DNA from: Austropuccinia psidii
Lineage: Eukaryota > Basidiomycota > Pucciniomycetes > Pucciniales > Sphaerophragmiaceae
Assembly: GCA_023105745.1 (NCBI GenBank)
Contig: JALGQZ010000005.1
Location: 63,106,019 to 63,170,018 of the forward strand
Reading direction: 5' to 3'
DNA: 64,000 nucleotides
The notes under the pieces were generated by a model that worked only from the letters and a program-made list of their open reading frames with translations, had not been told where the DNA came from and made no database searches. Shown here one piece after another: positions 11,347 through 26,536 of this stretch. A program made the translations under genes and the position numbers. Numbering within the stretch: position 1 is the first letter of the stretch; the number at the start of each line of letters is the position of its first letter.

Positions 11347-12717
11347 ATGCGGGTTTAGCATAGACCTCCAGCCCAGAACACTGGATCTCAAGGAAATACA
11401 GCTTTTCTCACTCCTACAGCAAGGGTTTCTCTTGACCACACACCATTAGTTCATCAACTGAGTGCAGATTTGGACACAGGACCACTAATGGAAGGAGCAG
11501 CACCCTCAAGAAGAGGGGGAATGAAATCAAGAAGATCAAGATCCTTCTCTGGACTTTTGGGTGGCTATCCTGGCATGTCTGAAGGTTCAAGAGCAAGACT
11601 AGGGGATGTTGAAGATGAAGAGGGGGAAGAGTTTGTGGAAGAGGAAGATTCTGGGGAAACTGAAGTGGCAGATTCTTTGGCAAATGCTCCAGAGGTGCCT
11701 CAGGTTTCTAATCTAGCCCTTTCTAGTCAACCTCTTGTCTCTCAGACTGAACCAAGCCTCCTCAAGATGATGGAGCAAGTTACTCAATTCATGGGGCAAC
11801 TCACTCAAGCGCTCACCCCCAGGGACAGTTCCAAAGTCCCTGCTTCTAATTCTCAATCCATGAAGGCACCAATTTCCTTTGATGGTACTCAAGCTCATAA
11901 ATTGAGAGGATTTATCCAGTCCTGTCAATTAATTTTCCACAATGATCAAGCAAATTTCTTCTCTGGCAGGAAGAAATTTCTTTACTCAACTTCTTTTCTC
12001 ATTGATAGATCTGGCAAATGGAGTGAACCTTATCTCTCAAATATTTCCAATTAAGACCCTTCCTACCTCCTCAATAATTGGCAGTTATTTGAAACTGAAT
12101 TTTTCACTCTTTTTGGTGACCGCAACAGAGTCAGGAAAGCTGAGCAAGAGTTGGACAATCTGAGGATGAAGGAAAGTGGTCATGTATCCTTGTAGATTGC
12201 TGATTTTAGAAGCTTAATGTCAAGAATTGGAGATTGGGGGGAAAGAGCTTATATCCATGTTTACAAAAGAAGATTGGAATCAAGATTATTGGATCAGTTG
12301 GCTTCTCACACTGGAGATTTTGATACTATTCAAGAACTCATGGATATCACTTTAAAATTAGACACAAGATACCATGAGAAGCAGAAGGAAAAGGATGGTA
12401 ATCAAGAGAAGAGGTTTCCTGCCACTAGATTCAATCCCTCAAGGCCTCCTCAGAACTTATCTTCAAAGAGGCCTTACCAAAAGAAGAATAATATGGGAGA
12501 TAAATTTCAAGTTTCAAGGGACAAGCCCCATTCTGCTCTCCTCAATAGGGACAAGAAACTAATTGGTTCTGAAAAGGAGAGGAGGATTAAAGAAGGGCTG
12601 TGTACCTATTGTGGTGGAAAGCACCCAATTGAAAAATGCTTCAAGAGACCTCAGAACAAGCCTGGGCATCAAAAGGTTTCCCTAAAAAGCAGGGAAAAGC
12701 CTAAGTGGGAATCATGA
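11347..12717 (+). pseudogene. Gag of element E with zinc knuckle
   Basis: The start is ATG at 11347 because the frame is open from there except for a TAG at codon 4 (11356-11358). The acidic, Ser/Glu-rich N-terminus (DEEGEEFVEEEDSGETE) is followed by the capsid-like region (MKAPISFDGTQAHKLRGFI, RIGDWGERAYIHVYKR, LDQLASH) and a knuckle CTYCGGKHPIEKC (CX2CX3HX4C) before the TGA at 12715-12717. In-frame stops occur at 12052-12054 (TAA) and near 12193 (TAG). The 11470-12054 piece is separated by a shift from the 12217-12717 piece. It packages element RNA; here it is inactive. Confidence 0.88.
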
Positions 12718-12718
12718 T

Positions 12719-13492
12719 GTGCTCAATGGTTCTCACTTCTTTCCTTCAAGAGCACAATTGTCCAATATGGATACTAGTGTCAAGAAATCATTAAAATCTC
12801 TTATTTTCTCTTCTGTCTTTGATATTTTTTATAGTATTCTCATTGATTCTGGTGCTACAAACTCTTTTATTGCAAAGCATTTTGTTTTCAAGTACTCATT
12901 GACTGTGTCATAGCTCCCTGAAAAGATTCCTCTTTTCATTTTGGATTCCAATGAATCCCCTGCCTTGCTCATAACCCATTATACCAAGTGGGTAGTTGAC
13001 TTCCCTTACTTCCAAAGCTTTTAATGGGACTTTTTTATCATAGATTCACCCAAGGGAGAAGACCTGATATTGGGCTATGATTTTATTGCCCAGTTTCATC
13101 CCATTATTGATTGGAAAAATGGATTGATCACCTATGATTCTATTCATAAGGATTCCGGTGGTACTATTTCTTCTACCAGTAATGGCTTTGCCACTGCTGT
13201 CAACCGTGCTGCTCTGGTTGATGAGCTTAAGACACCTTCCCTTCCATCATTCCCTCTCATTCATTACTTCCATTAAGAGATGAATTCTTCAAAGAGATAA
13301 AAGATGTTGGAGAAGATGTTTCTATATCTTGGCTTCATTTATTTCAAGGGGATATGGACCTTCCTCCCTTATTTTTTCATGCCTCCCTGGAGGAAGAGAC
13401 AGAAGAAAGTGAAAATTTGTTGAAGGTAGTCCCTCCTGCCTATCACAAATATTTGGATGTATTCTCCAAGGTGAAAGCAGAGAAACCTCTGC
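12719..13492 (+). pseudogene. Protease and linker to RT of element E, cut by N1
   Basis: The aspartic protease motif LIDSGATNSFI is at 12842-12875, followed by LILGYDFIAQFHPIIDW typical of the flap and second half of these proteases. Stops occur at 12911-12913 and 13022-13024, and a shift near 13260. After the shift another frame is open (DEFFKEIKDVGEDVSISWL, SLEEETEESENLLKVVPPAYHKYL) to KAEKPL at the N1 insertion. The same frame resumes at 33785 with H*ACDHHIKLEG. The arrangement gag, protease, RT is normal for Ty3/gypsy. Confidence 0.85.
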
Positions 13493-15558
13493 TGTGGGAA
13501 CTCCTTTTGTTGTGGGATAAATAATAGGCAGTACCTTGAGGGGGAAATTATTGGTGAGTCTGTTTTGAATTTCAGAATTAGCCAATAACCATGGGTGCTA
13601 AGGTGTATTAGCTGCCCCTCTAGATATACTGAAAAAGATACCCTTTTGATGAGATCACAAATCAATTATTTAGTTTTGTGGCTTTTCAATTAGAGAATTT
13701 TCTTCAGCAGTCTCTATCAGTCTGTCAATAAAAGATCACTATGATAATAATGGTAATAGTTAATATTTTTTTTTAATAGTTTAGGTTTGATTAACTTTCT
13801 TGTTATTGATTATAATTCTTTTTAATTAATGCTTTTAGTATTCCTTCTTTCAATACCTGAGATATTTAAAGAATATTGTTTAAGATCACTATTAACATTA
13901 ATAATAATAATAATCTTGATAGCTAGCTAATATTTTTAAAGGTGATTTAATAATACTATCAATATAGCTATAATAATTTATGGGTAAGATAATTCTTTAA
14001 GGGTGGTTTTGTTTAATATAAGGGTGAGATATAAATCATATAATAGCAATATAATACTATTAGGATCAATATAAATATAATCCAATATACCCAAGAGGCT
14101 ATTGATATAAGGTATAAGGGTAAGATGATATCCCTTCTATATATAAGGGTTATTGATAAATTATATAAGATCACTATTGATAATATCTTCAAGCACTACT
14201 TCAACACTACTACTATAATTGTAAAACTATTAAATAATATTAAACTCTTTCATTAATATTATAAATACGTTTCATTGATTAATCATAAATAATACTATAA
14301 GATACTGAGCCTTGCTACTTATCTTCTTCAATATAAATACTAGATTATCCTACTAGAGAAGGGATGGATTGATCCTCAAGATTATTGTCTGAATCAGAAG
14401 CATGGGGGAAAAAACAGAGAGAGAGGCCCTTTATCTATACCTTTTGGGCCCTCCATAGAGCCTTCCAAAAACAAGGGACTTAGAAAAAATTCCACCTTGA
14501 GACATTTTTGCTGGTGGGTAAATTGAAAATGGTGTCATTTGATCAAGATATTGCACCATTCTTAACCTTATCATTGTCAGTGCAAAGCCTTGAGACATTT
14601 TTGCTAGTGGTTAAATTTGGAATGGTGTCATTTGTTCAGGATATTGCACCATGTGTTTGGTTGATTGCACCATACCTTTTGAATTATACTCTTATCTTAA
14701 CTAAACTTTATTCTTATTATGCACAGCCTTGAGACATTTTTGCTAGTGGTTAAATTTGGAATGGTGTCATTTGATACAGATATTGCACCATATGTTTGGT
14801 TGATTGCACCATTTTAAAAAACTGTATTCTTATCTCTACTATCCTTATTTTTCTTCTTCACAGCCTTGAGACATTTTTGCTGGTGGTTAAATTTGGAATG
14901 GTGTCATGTGATACAGATATTGCACCATATGTTTGGTTGATTGCACCATTTTTTTTAAAACTGTATTCTTATCTCTACTAACATTCTTTTTCTTCTTCAC
15001 AGCCTTTATCTGTATTTAGTTAAGTATTTCTCTATGTAAAATTTAATTTGTAATAATACCTGTAATGTTTGGTTATGGGAGTTTAAGTGGGGATTGAATA
15101 ATGTAACACTATGTTAACTTATATGTAAGTGTTTTTTTTATGTCAAGACATGTAACACATGATGTTGTAAGAGTAATGGTATCACTTATGTAATATTACA
15201 CATGTTTATTCATATTGAATATTTAGACAAGCTGCATTATCTTTAAGAATATTCTTGTACCTAGTATAGGGTGTATAGTATCATTTCTCTTCTTTAATCC
15301 ATGATATCTAAATAATTATTGACATTATGGGGTTGAGGCAATATGTGACTATAGGTAAAATTTGATGTAGATTCCAGTGGAATACTTATTTTTGTTATTT
15401 TGATATAATTCTCTTCCTTTTTCTTGCAATTTTTTACTTTTATCTTTCACTTTTTATCTTTATTTTATTTATATATATATATATTATTATTATTGATCAA
15501 AGGTTTAGCTTTGAAATTGTGGATTTGAACCTTGGAAGAACTGGTATGGAAAACCACA
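13493..15558 (-). repeat. 3' LTR of N1, with internal tandem repeats
   Basis: Matches 31717-33780 over its full length. It contains four tandem copies of a 95-139-bp unit starting at about 14494, 14587, 14726 and 14862 (CCTTGAGACATTTTTGCT...), each with ATGGTGTCAT and TTGCACCAT, which can pair as ATGGTG/CACCAT. The small ORFs here are artefacts of this repeat. Confidence 0.93.
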
Positions 15559-15571
15559 TCCCCCTCTCCAT
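15559..15571 (-). promoter_or_regulatory. Polypurine tract of N1
   Basis: On the minus strand ATGGAGAGGGGGA lies directly before the 3' LTR start TGTGG. This is the expected place for priming of plus-strand DNA synthesis. Confidence 0.7.
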
Positions 15572-15666
15572 TTAATGCTGTCCCCAGCATTCAAGGTGAT
15601 AATCCACTTACTTTTTTCAAAAAACAATCAAAATTTTCCCCCCTTTTTTTTCAAATAAAAGGATTT

Positions 15667-17122
15667 TTATTCATCAAAGTCCTCTTCATCTTCAACTTCC
15701 TCTTTTCCTTCTTCCTCTTCTTCCTCTGAGTCCAACTCTTTTCCTCTTGGATAGAACTTCTTTATTTGACTTGCTGCAAACCTTCTTCCTAGCTTTGTAC
15801 CATCTAAATCTTCCAGCTCATATGGACCATTGTTTATTTGTCTCACAACTCTATAGGGTCCATCCCATCTATTCTTGAACAATAATCCCCATTGTGACTC
15901 TAATGCTTTATTGTATACAAGAACAATTTCACCTGGATGAATTGGCTTTCTTATTTGATGTGCTAACTTCCTGTCCCAATATTTTACTGAATCCTCCCTG
16001 GCCTTTTTTAATTTCTCTTTTGCCCTTTTTTCTTATTTCTTCCTTTCCTGATAGCTGTTCAGCTCTTGCTTCCAATAAATCTTCTGTTGATTGGACTTTG
16101 TGCCATTCAATTGATAAGTATGTTTTTGCTTCAATGTCTATTGGTAGTACTGCCTTTTGACCAAATTGAAGCTCAAATGGGGAGTAACCTATTGTTCTTT
16201 TGGTTGATATTCTGTCAGCCAATGTAACCAAAGGTAAGTGTCCTTTCCATTTTGAACCATTTTCACCAATGCATCCTCCAATTGTTTATGCCCCCTTTCT
16301 ACCATTCCTTGTGACTCAGGGTAGTAGGGTGTTGTTACCCTTATCTTTGAGCCTGCTTTTTTTAACGGCATCTTGTAGTTATTTTCCAAACTCAGGCCTT
16401 CCATCTACTGTGACCTCTTTTGGGGCTCCATACCTGCAAATCCATTCAGAAGTGAACCATTCTGATACTGACTTTGCTGTAAGCTTTACTAAACCAATTG
16501 TCTCTGGCCATCCCGAGAAATCATCCCTGACCACTACTAAATACTTCCATCTTCCTGCTTTTACATGTACTGCATCTATACTGACTCTTTCAAATAATTT
16601 TGAGGTGAATGAGATTCTTCCTTCCTCTTTTTGGTGATAATGACTTCTCTTCTGACAAGCTTTACAAAATTTGACCCATTTTTTGACTATTTTCTTCATT
16701 CCTTCCCACCAAAATCTTTCTTTAACTCTTCTGTATGTTTCATTTTCTCCTCTGTGTCCCATTCCTTCATGTAATTATTTTAATATTCTTCTTTGAGAAC
16801 TCTGACTTGATACAACTACTTGTGGATTTGGTGTATTTCTTCTTTTGAGTTGGCCTTCCTCCAGAAAGATATTTGATGACTTACTTTTAATTTTTTTGAA
16901 GTCATCCTCTTTACTACCAAAGGGCCTTTTCAATGTATTTAAGTATTCCACCATTCTTTTCCAAAATCCTTCTTGCTTTGATGGTAGCTTTATTCCTGCC
17001 AATTTTATTATATTATTATGTTTTACTCCAAACCCTGGGTGTGGTTTTATCCATTCTTCTTCTTCATCAAAATCAGATTTTTTTTTCTTCATCTTCTTAC
17101 TGAGGTCTTCTTGACAGCCCAT
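15667..17122 (-). pseudogene. Integrase of N1, frame-shifted
   Basis: The zinc-binding part is complete: MGHRGENETYRRVKERFWW then FCKACQKR gives HX3H...CX2C, counting the His of LHEGMGH just before 16762, after one in-frame stop. The catalytic core keeps D (VSIDAVHV), D (TVDGRPEFG) and E (SQGMVERGHK). Shifts lie near 16390, 16200 and 15930; the C-terminal part (GYSPFELQFGQKAVLP; NRWDGPYRVVRQINNGPYELEDLDG) ends at 15667 in an acidic tail. About 350-450 aa in total, as usual. All catalytic residues are present, so inactivity comes only from the breaks. Confidence 0.9.
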
Positions 17123-18779
17123 CTGGAATTGTGAAGGTCTTCCCTGACTTATGAACTAAGTCAAAAGAAAACAATTGAATAAATGCATCCCATCTGGTCA
17201 TTGGGGCATTTGGCAAACAGGGTGAGTTTATCATTTCAATTAAGGCTTTTGCATCTACTTGTAGCTCAAAATGTTGTCCCCAAAGCACTGTTTGGAGTTT
17301 CTTGAGCATTTTGGCCACTCCACATAGCTCAAGCTTTGGCTGTGAGTATTTTGATTCCAATCTTGAGAATGTGATTGATTCATAAAGAACTGGTCTGTCC
17401 TTTCCTTCTTTGTCTTCCTTAGTAAGTACTGCTCCTGCAGCTATATAGCTTGAGTCTACTGCTAATTTAATCTTCCCTGCTCCCTTTTCATAATCCAAAT
17501 TGTTTAATGTTATTTCCTCCCCTACAATTTCTCCTAACTTTTCAAATGCTTCATCACATTAAGTATTCCATTCCCATTCTTCATCATCTCTTGTTAATCT
17601 TCTTAGTGGTGATGCAATCTGAGAGAAATTTTGAATGAACATTCTAACATATGCACAAAGTTCCAAAAAGCCTCTTACTTCCTTTTTATTGAGGGGCTTT
17701 TGCCAACTTTGTATTTTATTAATCTTCTGCTTTGAAATTTTTCTTCCATTCAAAGAAACTACATGCCCTACTATGTCCAATGCTGGCACACAACATGCAA
17801 ATTTGATACCTGATATGGTAAGTCCTGCCTCTTCAATTCTGAATAATATTATCTCTAATGTAACTGCATATTCCCAAATGAATCTTCTTATCAAATTATT
17901 TTCTTTCAAAGCCTCATTATTATATGTTGATCTTGGACCTTTTATCCCTCCATCATCAATAAAAATTCCTACATTCTCTGGTATTTCTTCTTGAAGTATC
18001 CAAGTCATTTGGGATTTATAAACTGCAACAGAATTGGTTGCTCCTTGTGGTAATCTTGTGAGTTGTAACCTTCCAAGTGGTGTTTCAAATGTAGTTAAGG
18101 GTCTTGTAGAAATGTCTAATTCTCTTTCATCATACCCTCCCATTATGTCACCCAGTCCATAACAAGCTCTTCCTGAGAAGGCATCTACAAATTCTTCAAT
18201 ATGTGGTGGTAATCCTGCATCTTTAATTTTTACCTTATTAAGATCCTGTAAATCATGGACAATTCTAAGTTTTACATTTGACTTTTCAACACAGAATACT
18301 GGACTTGTATAGCTAGAGGTAGACTGCTCATACAAGCCTGCTCTAATCCTTTCCCTTACCAATTCAATAAACTGGGGTATTATAGGCTTTGTTATTGGTA
18401 TTGGATTCTTCTGCCAAGGTGTATGTGGTATTACTGGTATTTTGTAGGGTTTTCCATATGAATGTTTTAGTAAACCCCTTTCCTCTGCACTGAATGCAAT
18501 TGCTTTTTCTCTTAAAACTATGACACTTATAAGAAGACTCCTTTCTTCTTCTGAAAGCCATCCAGGAGGTCCAAAATTTATAAATTCAAATCTTTCTTGT
18601 GTTATTTTTGATGTGACCATAAATTTAGGTGGTTTTGGTGATAGTGGTGTATTATAAGGGTCTCTTGATAATGGTGGCCTTCCTAAAGGAGGATTTATGT
18701 CTTGTGGCATAGGCTCATTAACTGGTTTGACCTTCTTGAGTACTGATTTGTATTTTGCTGCACTATTTTGGTAATCCAT
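17097..18779 (-). pseudogene. Reverse transcriptase and RNase H of N1
   Basis: The 406-codon RT ORF (18779-17559) is intact. It starts MDYQNSAAKYKSVLKKV and contains LRIVHDLQDLNKV, a divergent LPQGATNSVAVYK and the catalytic VGIFIDDGG, so FIDD replaces YIDD, which I recall for this rust lineage. A TAA at 17559-17561 separates it from RNase H in the same frame (AVDSSYIAAGAVL, PKLELCGVAK, LQVDAKALIEM, IPDGLSRRPQ). The RNase H frame ends at 17097, overlapping the shifted integrase frame. With a single stop this is nearly functional, fitting the young LTRs. Confidence 0.9.
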
Positions 18780-18997
18780 TTTGTAATATCACTAAAATGA
18801 TTCTGTTTTTCTCTTTGATATTTCTATATATTTTTTTTTTATATTTTTTTCTTTTTAAAACTGGTGAAGTTGAAATCAATATAGTATCAATTCTTCTCTT
18901 TTCTTTATTTCTTCTCCTTATTTTAATAATCTATTAAATTAAATAAATCTTCACTTCTTTTATCTTTTCTGTCCATACATTTGAGGTTGCAGTTTAA

Positions 18998-21093
<2,096 letters not shown>

Positions 21094-21470
21094 CTTTTTT
21101 AATTCAAGATTAATTTGTTATTATGGTAAAAGTAGTATGATATTCTTATTCATTTTATTCCATATTATTTATTCTAGCAAATATTTTTTGACTCTATTAA
21201 AGCTAAAAGGATAATAGAAATATTTTTATTCCTAGTTGTGTGATTTAGCTTTGCTTCAAGACCTTCAAAATAAACTTAATAACTAATTTGTTTATTTTTT
21301 ATTATTCAAAATAAATATATATAGTTTTTTTTTTAAACTTCCTAGCAATAATTCAAATTTCATTTTCACACAAGATGCATACAGTTGAGTTTGATTTTAT
21401 TTCTTTCTTCAATTTCATTTATGTAAACTGTATAGCAAATAATTTTAGTAGGTGTTTTAGATTTAATTCG

Positions 21471-22530
21471 CTTGAAGGTTCTCTTATCATTTTCAACTTT
21501 TTAAAGTCACACGTATGTTTATTTGATTTTTTATATCACTAAATCATGTTTTGATTAATGCACTAATTAATATTTTTTAATTTTATTTTAATATATTATA
21601 GATTTAGGTTCAAAAAAAGCACTACTGCAAGACTTGCTGTTGAATCAATTAAGTCGTCTTGTAGTCCTGACTAGGTTTGTTAAATGCAAATCGCTTCAAG
21701 GTTCTCTTTTCAAGACCAATCAAATGATTACATCCTTTTTAATGTTTTTATGTGAGATCTTCTAATAGTTTGGTATTTTGTTATGAATTAAAAGTCCAGT
21801 ATGAGTGAGCTAAAATCCATTCTCTTCAAACTCTTCTTATGAATACTAATCAATAATTTAAATTTCAAATACTTTTTTTGATAAAAATTCTAGTAGTTGA
21901 TCATTAATCTAAACTGCAGTATAGGTGAGCTCAAATTTATTCGCTTCAAGCTCTTTTTATAATTATTAAACAGTAAACTTATTTATTTTAGTTTGATTCA
22001 ATTATCTTTAATGAATATTAACAAATTATCTCTTTTGATTAAGTTTGATAACTTAAAATGTTGAATATATTTAAAACTAAAATACTCCAAAATTAATTCA
22101 GATGTGTTTAATTAAGCTCGCTTCAATGGTTTTTTATCAATAACAACTTATAAATTACTCAATGGTTCATTATGGGTCTTGGGTCTTGTATAGGTGTGTC
22201 AAAATTGTTTTGCTTCAAGTTCTTTTTATTAATACTCATCATTTATTAATTTCTTCTTTCTTTTTTTTGATTTAAATTATCTTAACAGTTAATCATAGGT
22301 CTCAGATATAGTTTAGGTGCTTTAAAATCACTTCGCTTGAAGTTGTTTTATAGATAATAATAAATTATTTCTCTTTTTTTTTATTGACAAAAATCCTATT
22401 AGCTAATCATTCATCTAAACTGCAGTAAAGGTGAGGTCAAGTTGATTTGCTTCAGGTTTTTTTATAATTATTAGACAGTAAATCTGTTTATTTTAGTTCG
22501 CTTCAATTATCTTTCATGAATATTAACAAA
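21471..22530. repeat. Diverged array with CGCTTCAAG core
   Basis: About nine copies of a loose 90-130-bp unit. Consensus parts are GTATAGGTGAGCTCAAA, then ATTCGCTTCAAG, then CTCTTTTTATAATTATTA. Copies are near 21475, 21686, 21826, 21945, 22121, 22218, 22337, 22450 and 22499, with a stray copy at 23715-23760. Some copies can pair GAGCT with AGCTC. The spacing is irregular, so it is an old array. Confidence 0.55.
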
Positions 22531-23199
22531 TTATTTCTTTTGATTAGGTTTGATAGCTTTTCTTTTATTATTATTTTTCCAAACAGTTTACTATAACCCA
22601 TTGCAACTGATTCTCTCTTGATTTGATTTCAATTTTAATTTTATGTTTTATTTCATATTATGATTACTGTACACTGTACCTAGTTCTAATCTATTTTAGG
22701 TCGCGTTGAGTTTGTTTCCATTCTTTTATATACATATTTCTTTGTTTATTTATTTGAATTATTTGTTTTTGATCCATTTAGTATAATGTTACAGTAGCTT
22801 ATGCATTACTCTAAGATTCCAACCTCTTTTTTTTTTGAAAAAAAAAAAAAAGTAATCTTAATTTTTTGTTATTTGTCAAAATAGTTAAATTATGAATAAA
22901 CAATGATGATGATTGATATCCTCACTGTTTGACTGTTGAGTACTGTACAATACTGTACTTTTAGTATCCGGGCCGAGTTATTTTTTTTAATTGAATTATT
23001 AGAAATTCAAGCTTTAAGGTAAAGCTTTTGTTTGTTTGTTTGTTTGGTTTAAGTTTTAAATTTACCACTAATTATTATTCTTTTTTCAGAAATAAGTTTT
23101 TTAAAATAAACCTTATTTTGATTAATTATAAATAGAGTTGTTTTTTTTTGATAATAAGGTTTTTAAGATATTAACGTTATCTTGATTGTTTTTCTTTTT

Positions 23200-23602
23200 T
23201 TTTTAATTTTCATTTATTTGTATTTATATTTATTTATATTTATTTATATATATTAATTTATTTGTATTTATTTATATTTATTTGTATTTATTTATATTTA
23301 TATATATTTATGTTTATTTATATTTATTTATCTTTATTTATATTTATTTGTATTTATTTATACCTATATATCTTTATTTATTTATATTTATTCATTGATA
23401 TTTATATATATATATATCTTTCTTTATATATATTTATATTGATTTGTATTTATTTTTGTATATATTCAAATTTCATTATATTGAATTATATTTATTTGTA
23501 TTTATATCTATTTATATTTATTTATATTTATTTATGTGTATTAATATTTATTTATATAAATTTACATTTATTTATATTTATATATATTTATTTAGAAGAA
23601 AT
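23200..23602. repeat. TTTATTTATATT low-complexity tract
   Basis: 400 bp of TTTAT/TATTTG/TATATT units. The Tyr/Ile/Leu-rich ORF across it is a repeat translation. A second tract of TTAAAAAA units follows at 24300-24400, next to a TGTGTATG run at 24445-24490. Confidence 0.9.
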
Positions 23603-25447
23603 TAAATAAAGATAAATTAAACTTTAAAATTAATTAAAATATAAATTAAACTAAAAAACTTGCAAAGAACCACCAAGTTTATTTTGTTTATAATGTTATG
23701 ATGGTCAAGTTGTGGGTGAGCCAAAAGCCCTTCTCTTCAATATAAAAGGAGCTACATTCTCAAGCTACTCTCCCATTCTTTTCATAATTATTTTTTTTCA
23801 AAGTAATTTTTTATTTATATATTTAGAGAAAAATGTTCTAAATTTTTGTTATGCTTTTAACCAAGTGGGGTTAAAAAAATAAATTATGTAGGGTCAACCT
23901 GGCCAGTTGCCTCTGTATATTTATATTTTGAATAACCTTGATAATATTTATCATTATATATATTTTAAGGTTAAAATTATATGCTAAATATTATAATGTG
24001 AAATGAATAAGATTACTTTCATTTATTCATCATTCAGGGTCATATACATTTTACTATTGCTGCTTTTTCATTTATTGAATTTGAAATTATAATATTAGTT
24101 TTATGTTAATATTATTTTATTTTCAATATTATGATGTTATGATAGTTATATTTTAATATTATCTTATTCAATATAGCTTTATATTTATTTTCTACATTGC
24201 TTCCACCTTCCTCATGATTTGGCTTTATTTTGTTTATTTCTGCTTCTTTTAATTTCTTTTTGAAGCAAGGGGGGGTGGCCAGTTTTTTTTTTTATTAATT
24301 TTTTTTTAAAAAAAAAAAAATACAAAAAGAAATTAAAAAAAATTAAAAAATTAAAAAATTAAAAAATTAAAAAATTAAAAAAAGAGAAAAATTAAATTAA
24401 AAAATCTGGTCACCCCTCCTTGTGAGTTGGATTCTTTGTATGTGCTATGTGTGTATGCATGCTGTGTGTATGTGTGTAGCATGTATGTGTATTGAGTAGT
24501 TCAGCTCAATAATTTCCATTTTGGCTTCCTGATTGATTCAGTTCTAGAATGTTAAGATAAGTTTCTTTACAATTTCTCTTTGAGGATTGATACTGCACAC
24601 AACTGATGAGTTTTTTTTTCTTCCTTCTAAAATGTCTAGTCTTCTTGTAGTGAAAAATCTTGCAGTATTTTTTATTCAACATATCCTCTTGTATTAGTAA
24701 GTTCATAAAACTTATTTTATTTATTTATTTTCAATTTCAACATAATACTGATTAAATCTTCCCTGTTTTCAGATTATTTTGTTGAATTATATTTTGAAAT
24801 GATTATTTGAAACTATAACTTGATTTTTTTTATAAAAAAAACCACAATCTTCTTTGGAAGAAGTGCAATGATGAGGAATTTTTTACCTGATGAAAGGTAA
24901 TTATTCATGAAATTGAGAATTCAAGAAATATCTAAGTACTTTATTAATGGAAAATAAGCTTAAATAAATTTTAATTTAATATGTGAATTCTTTCAAGACA
25001 ATTAATTCAATAGATCTTGATTGATTAAATTTATAAACTGATGCTTCATTTTTAAAGTCCCACCTTCCCCAAAACTTATGGCCACTTGTGCTTTGGGTGG
25101 TATAAGAAATAGTTAACCACCCCTATTTTTTTAAGTATGAAAAACTCCTGATACTATTACAGAATAAAAAAACTAAAACATTCTTTCTAGATGAATTTTA
25201 TAACCAGCTCTCTTTTTTTCTTCTTTTGTTTTCATACTAATTGAAATATCTTTACCACAACTATAACTTCTGATCTCCATATCAAATATTAATTTTTATT
25301 GTTTTATTAGTTATATATAGATTTTTTTTCTTCATTGATTTATTGATTATTAATAGATTTTATATATATATATATATTTATGTTTTTTTTGATATTATTA
25401 CAGAAAATTCAGAAATTAAATTTGCAGTTTAAGGCCATGCTGGGCCA

Positions 25448-26239
25448 TCATGTATCATTGGTAGTTGCATGTGTTAATTTCTTCTGTTTTTTTTTAGTAT
25501 CTTGATTTAAAATAGAGTAAGAGAAACAGTAAATAAATAGTGGAATTGCAGTTAAAGGCCATGCTGGGCCTTTAATTTTCTGAAGAATAATTTTCTTGAA
25601 ATAATCTTGATTCTTCTTCATTTTCATTTCAATCTTGCTGCTGACAATTTCTTTCCATAACTTATTCCATTCTTCTTTTTTCAAACAAAACTGGTGATTC
25701 TTCATTATAATTATTAATTGTAAGACTTCATCCTCTAAATCAAAATCCAATCCCTTTTCAATAATATAGCAGTCCCCTCTCCATTTGATACTTTCACCTT
25801 TAATTTGATATTCTTCAAGACAAAACCATCTCTGAGCTTGTATTGTTCCCCAGTAAAGACTACTCCTTATATCTGAATCCATATAGAAAATTTCATTCCA
25901 ATAGTCATTATTGAGATTTCCTTTAATTCCATCATAATTAAGTATATCCGAAAATTCTAGTTTTGAAAGGTTTGATCCAGGAAGCTGGCTTAAATAGGCA
26001 TCTGCAGGGGTTTCTTGAGTAATATCTTCATTTCCAAATAAATCTTTAAATTCAATAAAGGGGATACTTTGAATAATTGGTATCTTGAAGTATTCAATAA
26101 TTGGTAAGCCCCATCTTTGGTCTTCATTGTTAAGTCCTTGAAAATGATGATTAATCCAGAGGTCTTGGCTTTCTTCATTTGTTTCTGAGTGTGGCCAATA
26201 GATACAGATGGTATTTTCTGCTTCATTAGTTTCAGACAT
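25448..26239 (-). CDS. N1 accessory ORF 3 (263 aa), paralogue of accessory ORF 1
   Basis: Function unknown. Uninterrupted ORF from ATG 26239 (MSETNEAENTICIYW). Its middle matches the C-terminal third of the 472-aa ORF: both have IEFKD(I/L), LPG..LSKL(D/E)F, then IKGNL.N.YW.E.F and R..LY.G.I..Q. No zinc knuckle, catalytic motif or signal peptide is visible; the tail is Lys-rich (KKKQKKL) after a hydrophobic stretch (LTAIPLFIYCFSYSIL), possibly one membrane segment. It lies on the gag strand between protease and RT. Remaining open for 263 codons in an AT-rich decayed element suggests recent selection. The 3' end overlaps the strongest hairpin (25552-25575). Confidence 0.6.
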   Translation of the reverse strand: MSETNEAENTICIYWPHSETNEESQDLWINHHFQGLNNEDQRWGLPIIEYFKIPIIQSIPFIEFKDLFGNEDITQETPADAYLSQLPGSNLSKLEFSDILNYDGIKGNLNNDYWNEIFYMDSDIRSSLYWGTIQAQRWFCLEEYQIKGESIKWRGDCYIIEKGLDFDLEDEVLQLIIIMKNHQFCLKKEEWNKLWKEIVSSKIEMKMKKNQDYFKKIILQKIKGPAWPLTAIPLFIYCFSYSILNQDTKKKQKKLTHATTNDT

Positions 26240-26536
26240 GATGATTATAAAATATAAAATATGATAAAAAGATTGCTAATGGTTTCTTGATGTTAAAAAA
26301 ATATGATTAATTATAATAGCTTCTTGGTAAAGGTGGATGAAATAAATAATCTAAGTGAAATATTTTCTTAAAAAATGAGTCCTCTTTGATAAGGCAGGAA
26401 TTCACTGCCAAAAACTGAATAAATTGAAATTCTAAGCTATAAGGTGAGAAATATTTGGGTTCTTCTTTGATAAGGCAGGAAGTCACTACCAAAAATACTG
26501 GACTTGATTATTTAAATTGAATATTACTGATTTCCT

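Noticed and set aside
14508..14981. Repeated small ORFs (SLETFLLVVKFGMVS)
   Set aside because: Present identically in both N1 LTRs and produced by the LTR tandem repeat.
23262..23609. 115-aa Tyr/Ile/Leu-rich ORF looking like a membrane protein
   Set aside because: It follows the TTTATTTATATT low-complexity tract and has no unique sequence.
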